DNA from: a virus
Direction: 5' to 3' (one strand)
Length of the DNA stretch: 64,000 nucleotides
IMG/VR virus record: IMGVR_UViG_3300034096_001618
Location: 1-64,000 of that record
A program made the translations under genes and the position numbers. Below are positions 30,915 through 37,598 of the stretch, in pieces (within the stretch, counting starts at the first letter, position 1; each line of letters opens with the position of its first letter). The notes beneath the pieces were generated by a model. That model made no database searches. It was not told the origin of the DNA and saw only the letters and a program-made list of their open reading frames with translations.

Positions 30915-30923
30915 TTATAAAAA

Positions 30924-31517
30924 TCAACGCTTTGGCCCACGTTTAAGAGGTACGGGCTTAAGCTTATCCTGATGCTTATCAGGCTGAGATTTTAGATTAT
31001 GCATAATATTGATCAATTCTTTTGATATTTCAGATGCAGAATTTCCATTACATTTTTCTGATTTAACAATTGAAATTGTGCCTCTGTCTCTATTGTAATT
31101 GCCCTTGCTCAATACAAAGCATTTATGTCCTGCGTGCCAAGTGATGCAGCCGACCCATTCTCCATTATCCCAATTTCTCGATGAAACCAATAACCTTAAA
31201 GGTGTTTCTGTATAAACATGTTTCGTGTGATAACCAGCATTTTTAAGAGCAGCACTAACATAACCCAAACAAATTTTAGCAAAACCATCAAGCGCCTCAT
31301 CGCTGTTTGTTCTATAATTTACTTCAATAGAATATCTTGATCTTTCAGATGCTTCGGTCAAATTTTGCTGCTTGTGTTCTCTAAATGTCTTCATGTTTCC
31401 ACATAAAGTGGCACCAAAATATTCAAGACAAACATCGAGAAATTCAGCCTTGCTCAAAGAAACAAGTTGAGTTCCATCTAAATTTTGTTGTCTGCGCCAA
31501 TCATCAAATTTTTTCAT
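30924..31517 (-). CDS. Protein with two capsid-targeting-like segments
   Basis: A 197-residue protein starting MKKFDDWRRQQNLDG after a good AGGT site. At residue 42 an internal methionine begins MKTFREHKQQNLTEASE, an even better match to a T4-type leader with L-T-E as the cleavage motif. Either the gene has two translation starts or the N-terminal 55 residues form an extended pro-segment removed by the prohead protease. The body (RYSIEVNYRTNSDEALDGF; WVGCITWHAGHKCFVLS) is probably an alpha/beta domain of unknown function. It diverges from the leader-bearing metallopeptidase-like gene at 31541. Confidence 0.7.
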   Translation of the reverse strand: MKKFDDWRRQQNLDGTQLVSLSKAEFLDVCLEYFGATLCGNMKTFREHKQQNLTEASERSRYSIEVNYRTNSDEALDGFAKICLGYVSAALKNAGYHTKHVYTETPLRLLVSSRNWDNGEWVGCITWHAGHKCFVLSKGNYNRDRGTISIVKSEKCNGNSASEISKELINIMHNLKSQPDKHQDKLKPVPLKRGPKR

Positions 31518-31528
31518 GTGACCTCATG

Positions 31529-31538
31529 CTTATATAGT
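31529..31538. promoter_or_regulatory. TATATA-type element between divergent leader-bearing genes
   Basis: CTTATATAGT sits in the 23-base gap between divergent starts at 31517 and 31541; only the leftward gene has room for a ribosome site. Confidence 0.3.
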
Positions 31539-31540
31539 AC

Positions 31541-32188
31541 ATGATACGACTAGATTTCTCAAAATGGCTAATGGCATTAGAATCTTCTACAGTTGGAACA
31601 GAAGAAGTTAATGCTCAACAAGTAATTAGTATTTATAATAGAGTTAAAGATAGTATAGAAATTGTTAGAATGTATGATCAAACACTTCCAGATGATAGAA
31701 AATTATTGAAAAATATATCAACAATTGTAAATTTATCTTCTGGCGCAGCATTTGGTATGTTTATAAACACTGATAATAACAATGTTATTGGTCAAGATGT
31801 TATGCAAAAAATTCAGTCCATTTATCCTAACGACCCAATTATTGGCAAAAAGGTGCAGAAGCTGTCTAGAAAAGAAATTTTGGATCATTTGCCAGAAGAC
31901 TTAAAAAAACAAATAGATCCACGCAAAATTCAGCCAAGCGATGTCATTAAAATAAATGTACGAGGACATCTTCAGAAATATGGCGACAGTCCAGCAGCTA
32001 TAATAGAAATTGCTAGCACTATTGTTCATGAGTCAACACATGTTATAGAATATGTTGAAAAAGGTGAAACATTTGATGGCCCCGGAACTATGGTTGAAAA
32101 AGCTGAAGATGCTTTTAAATCATGGGCTAAACAAAACTGGCCAATCATTTCCAAAAAATTTAATTTACAAGGATCATTCCCTTTTTAA
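31541..32188 (+). CDS. Putative zinc metallopeptidase with capsid-targeting-like N-terminus
   Basis: A 215-residue protein starting MIRLDFSKWLMALESS, a leader-like N-terminus followed by a helical region. At about residue 165 it carries a zincin signature: STIVHESTHVIEYVEKGE (HExxH, with a possible third ligand Glu/Asp downstream in MVEKAEDAF). No signal peptide. If the leader targets it to the prohead, the phage would inject a protease at infection or use it in head maturation. The HExxH could be fortuitous, but the hydrophobic/amphipathic context fits a true zincin helix. Confidence 0.7.
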   Translation: MIRLDFSKWLMALESSTVGTEEVNAQQVISIYNRVKDSIEIVRMYDQTLPDDRKLLKNISTIVNLSSGAAFGMFINTDNNNVIGQDVMQKIQSIYPNDPIIGKKVQKLSRKEILDHLPEDLKKQIDPRKIQPSDVIKINVRGHLQKYGDSPAAIIEIASTIVHESTHVIEYVEKGETFDGPGTMVEKAEDAFKSWAKQNWPIISKKFNLQGSFPF

Positions 32189-32230
32189 TTTTCACTTTAC
32201 AAGAAACATTTTCCAATATACTTTGAAAGT

Positions 32231-32818
32231 ATGAAAAACACAAATTTTGAAGCTTGGCGTGCTCGTCTCAACTGGTTCAAAGACGAGTTCCCTTTTGGCC
32301 CAATTCAACGCTTCAGGAATGAAGACGGACGGCTACATCGTGATGATGGGCCAGCACTCATTAGCCCAACTCGTATCACATACTACCAGAACGGTAGGAA
32401 ACACGGAATTGATGCCGATAAATTCGGCTCGATCAACTTTTATTACGAAAACATCAGGATTCCACCTCATTTTCATCACAAGCCTGAAAGCTTGACTATT
32501 GATGAGGTTTTTTCTCATAGCAATGCCGAAGTTCGGTATGTGGGAATGAAAATAATTGGTTTTGATAAGGTCATGGAAGACTCAAGAACCAAAATCATTG
32601 ATCAGTGCGATGACACAGGAATGGTTCTTTTCCAAATCAGTGGTATTTTTGATGAACCAATAAGTTATCTTAAAGTTATAAATAGCACACAGGAACCAGA
32701 CGGTAGTTATAAAAATTACTATCTATGCATTCCTCCTGAAGCAAAAAAATGCAAAGAAGCTGTTGCATGGACATTCGGAATGAGTGCAGATGAATATCAG
32801 CCAGAACAAGAAACTTAA
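32231..32818 (+). CDS. Hypothetical protein with HRDDGPA motif (DUF6745-like C-terminus)
   Basis: A 195-residue protein starting MKNTNFEAWRARLNW, a weak leader-like N-terminus. Residues about 25-60 contain RFRNEDGRLHRDDGPALIS and YYQNGRKHGIDAD, the repeat type found in many phage proteins of unknown role. The C-terminal part (ISYLKVINSTQEPDGS, CIPPEAKKCKEAVAWTFGMS) resembles DUF6745-type proteins, from memory. Function unknown. Confidence 0.7.
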   Translation: MKNTNFEAWRARLNWFKDEFPFGPIQRFRNEDGRLHRDDGPALISPTRITYYQNGRKHGIDADKFGSINFYYENIRIPPHFHHKPESLTIDEVFSHSNAEVRYVGMKIIGFDKVMEDSRTKIIDQCDDTGMVLFQISGIFDEPISYLKVINSTQEPDGSYKNYYLCIPPEAKKCKEAVAWTFGMSADEYQPEQET

Positions 32819-32826
32819 GATATTTG

Positions 32827-32836
32827 AATATATATC
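32827..32836 (+). promoter_or_regulatory. TATATA late-promoter-like element
   Basis: AATATATATC lies 12 bases before the start of the membrane protein at 32849 and just upstream of its AGGAG site; the spacing is short for a promoter of that gene. Confidence 0.25.
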
Positions 32837-32848
32837 GCAAGGAGAATC

Positions 32849-33613
32849 ATGAAAAAATTAAACGAAATGAGATATTTGGCTGGAATACTTGATCAAAACC
32901 ATTATTATGGCGAAAGCTATGATAAGGCATCAATTAAAAAAATTACTCGTAGAATTAACAGAATTATTGAAAATATTGACAATGCAATAGAAGATGCAGC
33001 AAAATCAAAAGATCCTATTGATGATTCAAAGGAAACATCTTCTGCTGAGAGTTTTTTTCAAAAACTAAAAAAAGGAATCGGAACTCCAGATAAAAATAAT
33101 CTTAGTGGCGAATCACCAAGTGGAATCGAAAGAAAAGCAGACGCAGTTAGAAGCAAACTGGCTGAATTCAAAATAAAATTTGAACAAGCTAATCCAAAAG
33201 TTGCTAATCAATTGGAAGAAGAAGCATCAAAAGATGCTAGTATGCTAAAAGGAGAGCTTCCCGTCAAAGCAGAAAGCATTCTAGGAGTGCTTGGCAAAGG
33301 CGCTGCAATGATTGGGGGAACTATATTATGGGCAGCATGGAAAACAATTAAATTTGTATTGTTTCAAACAGTAAGATTAATCATAAGAATTGGTAGATCA
33401 CTTACCTCAGAAAAAGATCCTAAGAAGGTTTTAGGCTGGAACGTAGAAGGATTACCAAGCATGGCAACAGCTTGCTTTGCACTATTGTTTCCTTTCCTAA
33501 GTTTCTTCGCCTATGGAACTGGCCATATTGCACTTGGCGGTGGACTTCTCATTCCTTCTGGAATTTATTACGTTTATCTTATACTTACACAATTGTTGGA
33601 TTCTAAATATTAA
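32849..33613 (+). CDS. YLAG-type membrane protein, probable packaged protein
   Basis: A 254-residue protein starting MKKLNEMRYLAGILDQN. The YLAG-[IV] start is shared with the convergent gene at 33689-34543. After a coiled region (residues 25-145) come two hydrophobic blocks (about 152-180 and 208-250, including FALLFPFLSFFAYG). The overall layout (leader, helical stalk, amphipathic helix, C-terminal hairpin of membrane segments) is the same as its neighbour, so they are likely diverged paralogues. Candidate membrane-active ejection proteins. AGGAG site upstream. Confidence 0.75.
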   Translation: MKKLNEMRYLAGILDQNHYYGESYDKASIKKITRRINRIIENIDNAIEDAAKSKDPIDDSKETSSAESFFQKLKKGIGTPDKNNLSGESPSGIERKADAVRSKLAEFKIKFEQANPKVANQLEEEASKDASMLKGELPVKAESILGVLGKGAAMIGGTILWAAWKTIKFVLFQTVRLIIRIGRSLTSEKDPKKVLGWNVEGLPSMATACFALLFPFLSFFAYGTGHIALGGGLLIPSGIYYVYLILTQLLDSKY

Positions 33614-33628
33614 TTTGAAAAACTTTTT

Positions 33629-33665
33629 CCTCGATTTTCTTTTAGTTAATCGAGGCAAAAATTTT
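33629..33665 (+). terminator. Bidirectional rho-independent terminator
   Basis: CCTCGATT (33629-33636) and AATCGAGG (33648-33655) form an 8-bp stem between the two convergent YLAG genes; T-rich on both sides. Confidence 0.8.
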
Positions 33666-33688
33666 TAATTTATATGAAGCGCAATTGA

Positions 33689-34543
33689 CTAAGTTTCAGG
33701 GCGAAGGAATGGCTGTCCTGAAACCTGTTCATAGATAGATTTAAGAACCTGAACAATATAGAAAAGACCAGTTGCAATTAATAACTCTGATCCTGTTGAT
33801 CCGTAAATAACACCCAAAGGGATAATAACAGCAATCATTAAGTTAATCATGAATTTTATTCCCTTCCCTTCTGGCGTGAACATTTGACGCATCGTATTAA
33901 GAACAGTTCTGATTGCAACACTCAAAACGTCAATAAGAATAAATTTAATTAGTTTGAAAACTGCCATCTTTGCAAAACTTCCGATTGCCCCGATGACTGA
34001 TTCGCCAAGTCGTGGATCTCTGTCAGTCATTAAGACTTTATCAAGGAAATTTGGCTCAGTACGGGAACTAGTATAATCATTTTTTGCAATTTGGGGGTCT
34101 CTATCAAGCATCAAGGCTTTTTCCCAAAAACTTGGCACATAAGCTTTGGCATCCATTCTTGCCATTCTTTTAATAAATTCTGCTTCTCTTTTATTGTCGG
34201 CTTCCCAATCATAAGCTTCTTCTAAAACCTTATTGACTTTATTGTTTATTTGATCTTCTCCCTTTTTGAAATATTCTGATACAGATTGCTTTATTGAGTT
34301 AATTCTATTTTTAAACCAACCAATAACACCAATAGCTTCTTTTTTTTCTTCAGGAGTAACTGATTCATCTTGTTCTATCAACCTAAGCCATTTATTTGAA
34401 TTTTTTGCTACAGATTCTTCAAAAAGGAACGCAATTTTTTCAATAACTTCTCTTTCCCCATTCAGTTCATGTACGATATATTCTTCTTCGTTGATGACGC
34501 CAGCAAGATAAAGAGAATAATTTTTATTTTTTTTACCTAACAT
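33689..34543 (-). CDS. YLAG-type membrane protein, probable packaged protein (paralogue)
   Basis: A 284-residue protein starting MLGKKNKNYSLYLAGVINEEEY; I17-N18-E19 fits the gp21 cleavage consensus. Residues 30-185 are helical and charged, with an imperfect internal repeat (ALMLDRDPQIAKND / KVLMTDRDPRLGES). The C-terminal 95 residues hold an amphipathic helix and two membrane segments (about 232-268, FMINLMIAVIIPLGVIYG). Same plan as the convergent gene at 32849. GAGG site upstream. Likely packaged or membrane-acting during infection. Confidence 0.75.
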   Translation of the reverse strand: MLGKKNKNYSLYLAGVINEEEYIVHELNGEREVIEKIAFLFEESVAKNSNKWLRLIEQDESVTPEEKKEAIGVIGWFKNRINSIKQSVSEYFKKGEDQINNKVNKVLEEAYDWEADNKREAEFIKRMARMDAKAYVPSFWEKALMLDRDPQIAKNDYTSSRTEPNFLDKVLMTDRDPRLGESVIGAIGSFAKMAVFKLIKFILIDVLSVAIRTVLNTMRQMFTPEGKGIKFMINLMIAVIIPLGVIYGSTGSELLIATGLFYIVQVLKSIYEQVSGQPFLRPET

Positions 34544-34632
34544 GAAAACCTCACTTATAGGAAACCAACATATCTACTTTACATTCATCAATTTTTAGTA
34601 TACCATAATTTTGTCCAAGTAATCTGTCTCCA

Positions 34633-34659
34633 AGTGACAGAAGTGACAGAACTGACAGG
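34633..34659 (+). repeat. Three tandem 9-bp repeats upstream of gene 34674
   Basis: AGTGACAGA, AGTGACAGA and ACTGACAGG follow each other without gaps and end 14 bases before the start codon, just ahead of the GGAG site. They could be operator sites for a phage or host regulator, or an mRNA-binding site. Confidence 0.55.
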
Positions 34660-34673
34660 AAACGGAGAAACTC

Positions 34674-34994
34674 ATGCAGGCAAGACAAGGTGACATTTTT
34701 TTCAAGTCGGTAAAAGACATCCCATCCAAGACTAAACCACATGAAACCAATATCCTAGCCTACGGCGAGGTTACTGGTCATAGCCACAAAATTTCTTCTC
34801 CATCAATTAGCGAGATGGAATCTGTAGTAGACGAAAAGGGCGACATCTATGTCCGCTCACTAAAATGTGATGTTACTATCACTCACGATGAACATAATTC
34901 CATCACACTCCCAATGGGAGAATGGATCTGTATTTCCCGCCAAAAGGAATATGATCCCCTTTCGGCAAATCGTGAACGTCAAGTGGCCGATTAA
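34674..34994 (+). CDS. Conserved phage hypothetical protein (beta domain)
   Basis: A 106-residue protein: MQARQGDIFFKSVKDIPS, then ILAYGEVTGHSHKIS and ITHDEHNSITLPMGEWICIS, and a tail with REYDPL-like QKEYDPLSANRERQVAD. I recall this arrangement from phages and planctomycete genomes as a small cupin-like protein of unknown function. The His residues (HSH, H-D-E-H) could bind a metal. GGAG before ATG. Followed at 33 bases by another small gene. Confidence 0.75.
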   Translation: MQARQGDIFFKSVKDIPSKTKPHETNILAYGEVTGHSHKISSPSISEMESVVDEKGDIYVRSLKCDVTITHDEHNSITLPMGEWICISRQKEYDPLSANRERQVAD

Positions 34995-35027
34995 TCAATA
35001 GTTATCACCATAAAGGAAGGATCTATC

Positions 35028-35342
35028 ATGGCTGTTAAGCGAAGCTTTGCCCGTGTCTCGCCAGAAAAGTCTACAGGCAGCAATATGGCTGCAATTATGC
35101 AAGAGTACATTGGACAGCCTGTGGCTATTCTCTGCGCTCGTTTTAATTATCGGGGAATCCTGAGTAAGGTGACAGATGATTGTGTCATCCTAGCCCAAGC
35201 TAGGGCCGTAGAAAGCAGCGGCGCTAGCAACAGCGAAAAACCAAACTCAGAAGATCCAATCGGAAGCTCAGTTATCATCAGCTTAAATGCTGTAGAACTA
35301 ATTTATCAGCCTGAATGGTGTCGGTTTGAAATGGATAATTAA
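35028..35342 (+). CDS. Small Sm-like (LSm-fold) hypothetical protein
   Basis: A 104-residue protein. The core IGQPVAILCARFNYRGILSK and DDCVILAQARAVE resembles an Sm-type beta-barrel (Sm1-like), followed by a Ser/Asn loop and ISLNAVELIYQPEW. It could bind RNA or act in a small complex; this fold call is inference. Strong AAGGAAGG site. A terminator follows, so 34674 and 35028 form a two-gene operon. Confidence 0.65.
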   Translation: MAVKRSFARVSPEKSTGSNMAAIMQEYIGQPVAILCARFNYRGILSKVTDDCVILAQARAVESSGASNSEKPNSEDPIGSSVIISLNAVELIYQPEWCRFEMDN

Positions 35343-35377
35343 TGCATCAAATAGGCTGTTAAACAAACAATCATTCA

Positions 35378-35407
35378 CCACTCGCAATAAATGTGAGTGG
35401 TTTTTTT
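35378..35407 (+). terminator. Rho-independent terminator
   Basis: CCACTCGCA (35378-35386) pairs with TGTGAGTGG (35392-35400) with one G-T pair and is followed by seven T. Ends the two-gene unit from 34674. Confidence 0.9.
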
Positions 35408-35466
35408 GTTGATTTAATCTATAATTAAAGGTGATCAATTCAGTTGCTATTTCTAATTGTTGGTTT

Positions 35467-35604
35467 ATGCAATGTAACATTTGTCAAAACATTTCTTTCT
35501 GTTGGGAGCTAAATTGGAGTGTTTCGATGATTGGCAAAGATGATTGGAAAAGAAATAGTTTTATGAGTAGTTGTTTCAAAGGCGATAAATGTTATTTCAA
35601 ATAA
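35467..35604 (+). CDS. Possible small Cys-rich protein
   Basis: A 45-codon frame: MQCNICQNISFCWELNW... ending SCFKGDKCYFK, with five Cys in a short peptide. No clear ribosome site. It lies in a 420-base stretch without larger genes. The Cys and aromatic content is above chance, but homologues are needed to accept it. Confidence 0.35.
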   Translation: MQCNICQNISFCWELNWSVSMIGKDDWKRNSFMSSCFKGDKCYFK

Positions 35605-35606
35605 TC

Positions 35607-35792
35607 ATGAAAAAGAAATATTTCAATAAAAATTGGCCAAACACTTGGTGTCACAGTAGATCATTTTCTTTTGATGCTAATTTATCTTCTGCTATATTAG
35701 TTCGATACTCAGGAAACTTTAAGTGGGATGATGTCAGGAGCAGTGATTGGAGTATGTTGTGGTCTAGCTCAGAATGTTGGCAGAGTCATTAA
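35607..35792 (+). CDS. Possible small Trp/Ser-rich protein
   Basis: A 61-codon frame from ATG at 35607 (MKKKYFNKNWPNTWCHSRSF) with the segment KWDDVRSSDWSMLW. It ends inside the convergent GT8 gene by 29 bases. It starts 2 bases after the Cys-rich frame, which may support both as a pair. Coding status uncertain. Confidence 0.35.
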   Translation: MKKKYFNKNWPNTWCHSRSFSFDANLSSAILVRYSGNFKWDDVRSSDWSMLWSSSECWQSH

Positions 35793-36519
35793 TTTCCCAC
35801 CATAATTTATTTATTTCTGTGTCTTCACGTTTTTTCCAAGGCTTCTCAAGAGTATAGTGGATGACACAAATTTCGTTCCTTAGTTCTCTCCACTTAATTG
35901 GAGCGACATCAAAAACTCTGCGTGTGAAATTATAGATTGGTTTTAGTCTAAACCATTTTTTAAAAAAATAATGGTTTAGAAGGCCTTGGTCTGATGGATC
36001 TTTCGGTGTTTCAATTATATCTTTCATTTTGACAAGTTCTTCAAATATTTTCTTATCAGGCTTGAGAATCATCACGCCTGAATTAAAATAATCCCCTCTC
36101 CATCCTGCTCTGGTTGGTTTTCTGGTTTTTGCATCTAAAATAGTTTGAAAGCTTGCGCCTGCTGCAAAATCTGCTTCTATTTCAAAAAGATGATCGATGT
36201 TTTTAATTACTACGGTATCTGCATCAAAATAAATTATTTTATCAAAATCTTGGTTCCACAGATGAATTTTGTTGTAACAATTATTGGCAAAGTTTGGATT
36301 TTCTCTATAAGGTTGTGGCTTACAGGTTTTTGATCCAAGATATTCTGTGTCGATTATATTACAACCAACAAGCTGAAGCTTTTTTTTGTTTTCTTCAGTA
36401 ATGTTAATGCTGATTACATGAAATGGATATTGTGTTATTTTTTTCAATGACTTTGCAAGGCAGTATACTCCGGGCGTAAAGTCATCACTCGCAACAGTAA
36501 AGTATGCAAATTTCTTCAT
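35764..36519 (-). CDS. Glycosyltransferase family 8 (glycogenin-like)
   Basis: A 251-residue GT-A enzyme of the GT8 type: FAYFTVASDDFTPGVYCLAKSL at the N-terminus, IIYFDADTVVIKNID (DxD metal site, about residue 98), YFNSGVMILKP (about 145) and DQGLLNHYFFKKW (about 178), with a C-terminal IHYTLEKPWKK metal/His motif. GT8 members transfer glucose, galactose and related sugars with retention. It likely adds a sugar to a phage or host surface glycan, complementing the 10-16 kb cassette. Confidence 0.9.
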   Translation of the reverse strand: MKKFAYFTVASDDFTPGVYCLAKSLKKITQYPFHVISINITEENKKKLQLVGCNIIDTEYLGSKTCKPQPYRENPNFANNCYNKIHLWNQDFDKIIYFDADTVVIKNIDHLFEIEADFAAGASFQTILDAKTRKPTRAGWRGDYFNSGVMILKPDKKIFEELVKMKDIIETPKDPSDQGLLNHYFFKKWFRLKPIYNFTRRVFDVAPIKWRELRNEICVIHYTLEKPWKKREDTEINKLWWEINDSANILS

Positions 36520-36633
36520 ACTGAATTATATCATTATTTTTCAAAGAAAATGATTGTTTATGAAAACATTTAAAAGAACTATCATTTCTCATAATTCAAC
36601 ATGAGTCTAATAAGAGATAATTTTTTTAAATGA

Positions 36634-37503
36634 TTACATCATTTTCATTGGCAACAAATCTCCGTAGCGGACTAAAAGATTTGCTTCCCAATCTTTTTTG
36701 TCTTGAATTCCTTCTGCGAGTATGGTTGCTCCATCTAATTGGACACCGCCACCGGGTCCGGGTGGATTGGAAATTCTACTACGAATTCTTCCCAGAATTA
36801 TTTTAGCAAAAGCTAAAGCGCCTTCTTGCATGGCTTGAGTTACTAGTTGAAAGTCTGGTTTTCTTTGTAGATAGCGAACAATAACTGGATATGTTCTATA
36901 AGGAACTGGGTATATTTTAACGTGTCTATAGCCGCCTAAAAACTCCCATCCGCCTTGTTGTCCAGAGATGCGGTTATACATATCTTCATATTGTTTATAG
37001 AGAACCCAATCGCTCATTTTTCCCCAGACAGGTTGTTGTGGGTTGATGCCACCTGCGATTGATCCATAAGCTCCTGCTCCCATGTATTCTAGAGGAATTA
37101 CACCGCCAAGGTCAGATGCTGAGAATGCATAATTTGCAGTTTCTTTATAAGAAATTTGACGAATAAATCCCACATCAGGAGGAAGTTCATATACACTTTG
37201 GCCGGGAGAAGTAACAAATGAATAATATTGAAAATACTCAGACGGAGCATAATCTTCAAATATCTGCAAAGCAAAATCTATGCAGTTATCTAATTGCTGG
37301 TCATCTAGTTCAAGTGGGAGAACAGGCGCACCAAGCATTGTCAGAACATAATCTTTAATTTGTTCACGAACTTTTTCACGATTTTTGCGTGGTCCGATAG
37401 TAATTAATGGGTCTGTTGGCCCTAAATTATTACATCCAGATCCACAAGAAAGTTGATTATATTGATCTTTTGTTGGCCTCGGAATGTAAAGAGTATTATT
37501 CAT
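36634..37503 (-). CDS. 13: T4 gp13-like neck protein
   Basis: A 289-residue protein matching T4 gp13 (309 residues): VREQIKDYVLTMLGAPVLPLE (T4: ELKDVILRRLGAPIINVEL), LDDQQLDNCIDFALQIFEDY, and the C-terminal EGALAFAKIILGRIRS, GGGVQLDGATILAEGIQDKK (T4: GGVTIDGQRLIEEARLEKE). gp13 forms the neck with gp14, sealing the filled head and providing the tail docking site. It is inverted relative to gp14 and the tail genes and separated from them by 7.4 kb. Confidence 0.85.
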   Translation of the reverse strand: MNNTLYIPRPTKDQYNQLSCGSGCNNLGPTDPLITIGPRKNREKVREQIKDYVLTMLGAPVLPLELDDQQLDNCIDFALQIFEDYAPSEYFQYYSFVTSPGQSVYELPPDVGFIRQISYKETANYAFSASDLGGVIPLEYMGAGAYGSIAGGINPQQPVWGKMSDWVLYKQYEDMYNRISGQQGGWEFLGGYRHVKIYPVPYRTYPVIVRYLQRKPDFQLVTQAMQEGALAFAKIILGRIRSRISNPPGPGGGVQLDGATILAEGIQDKKDWEANLLVRYGDLLPMKMM

Positions 37504-37538
37504 GTGCCGCCCTGCTTAAAAAATGATTAGTATTATTG

Positions 37539-37548
37539 TTATATATTG
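37539..37548 (-). promoter_or_regulatory. TATATA late-promoter-like element upstream of gp13
   Basis: CAATATATAA on the minus strand, 36 bases before the gp13 start, fits the recurring element expected for a gp55-dependent late promoter. Confidence 0.45.
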
Positions 37549-37598
37549 TAAATGATAGTGTATTTATTTTTTCACTGTATTAATAAAAAGAGGAATAA

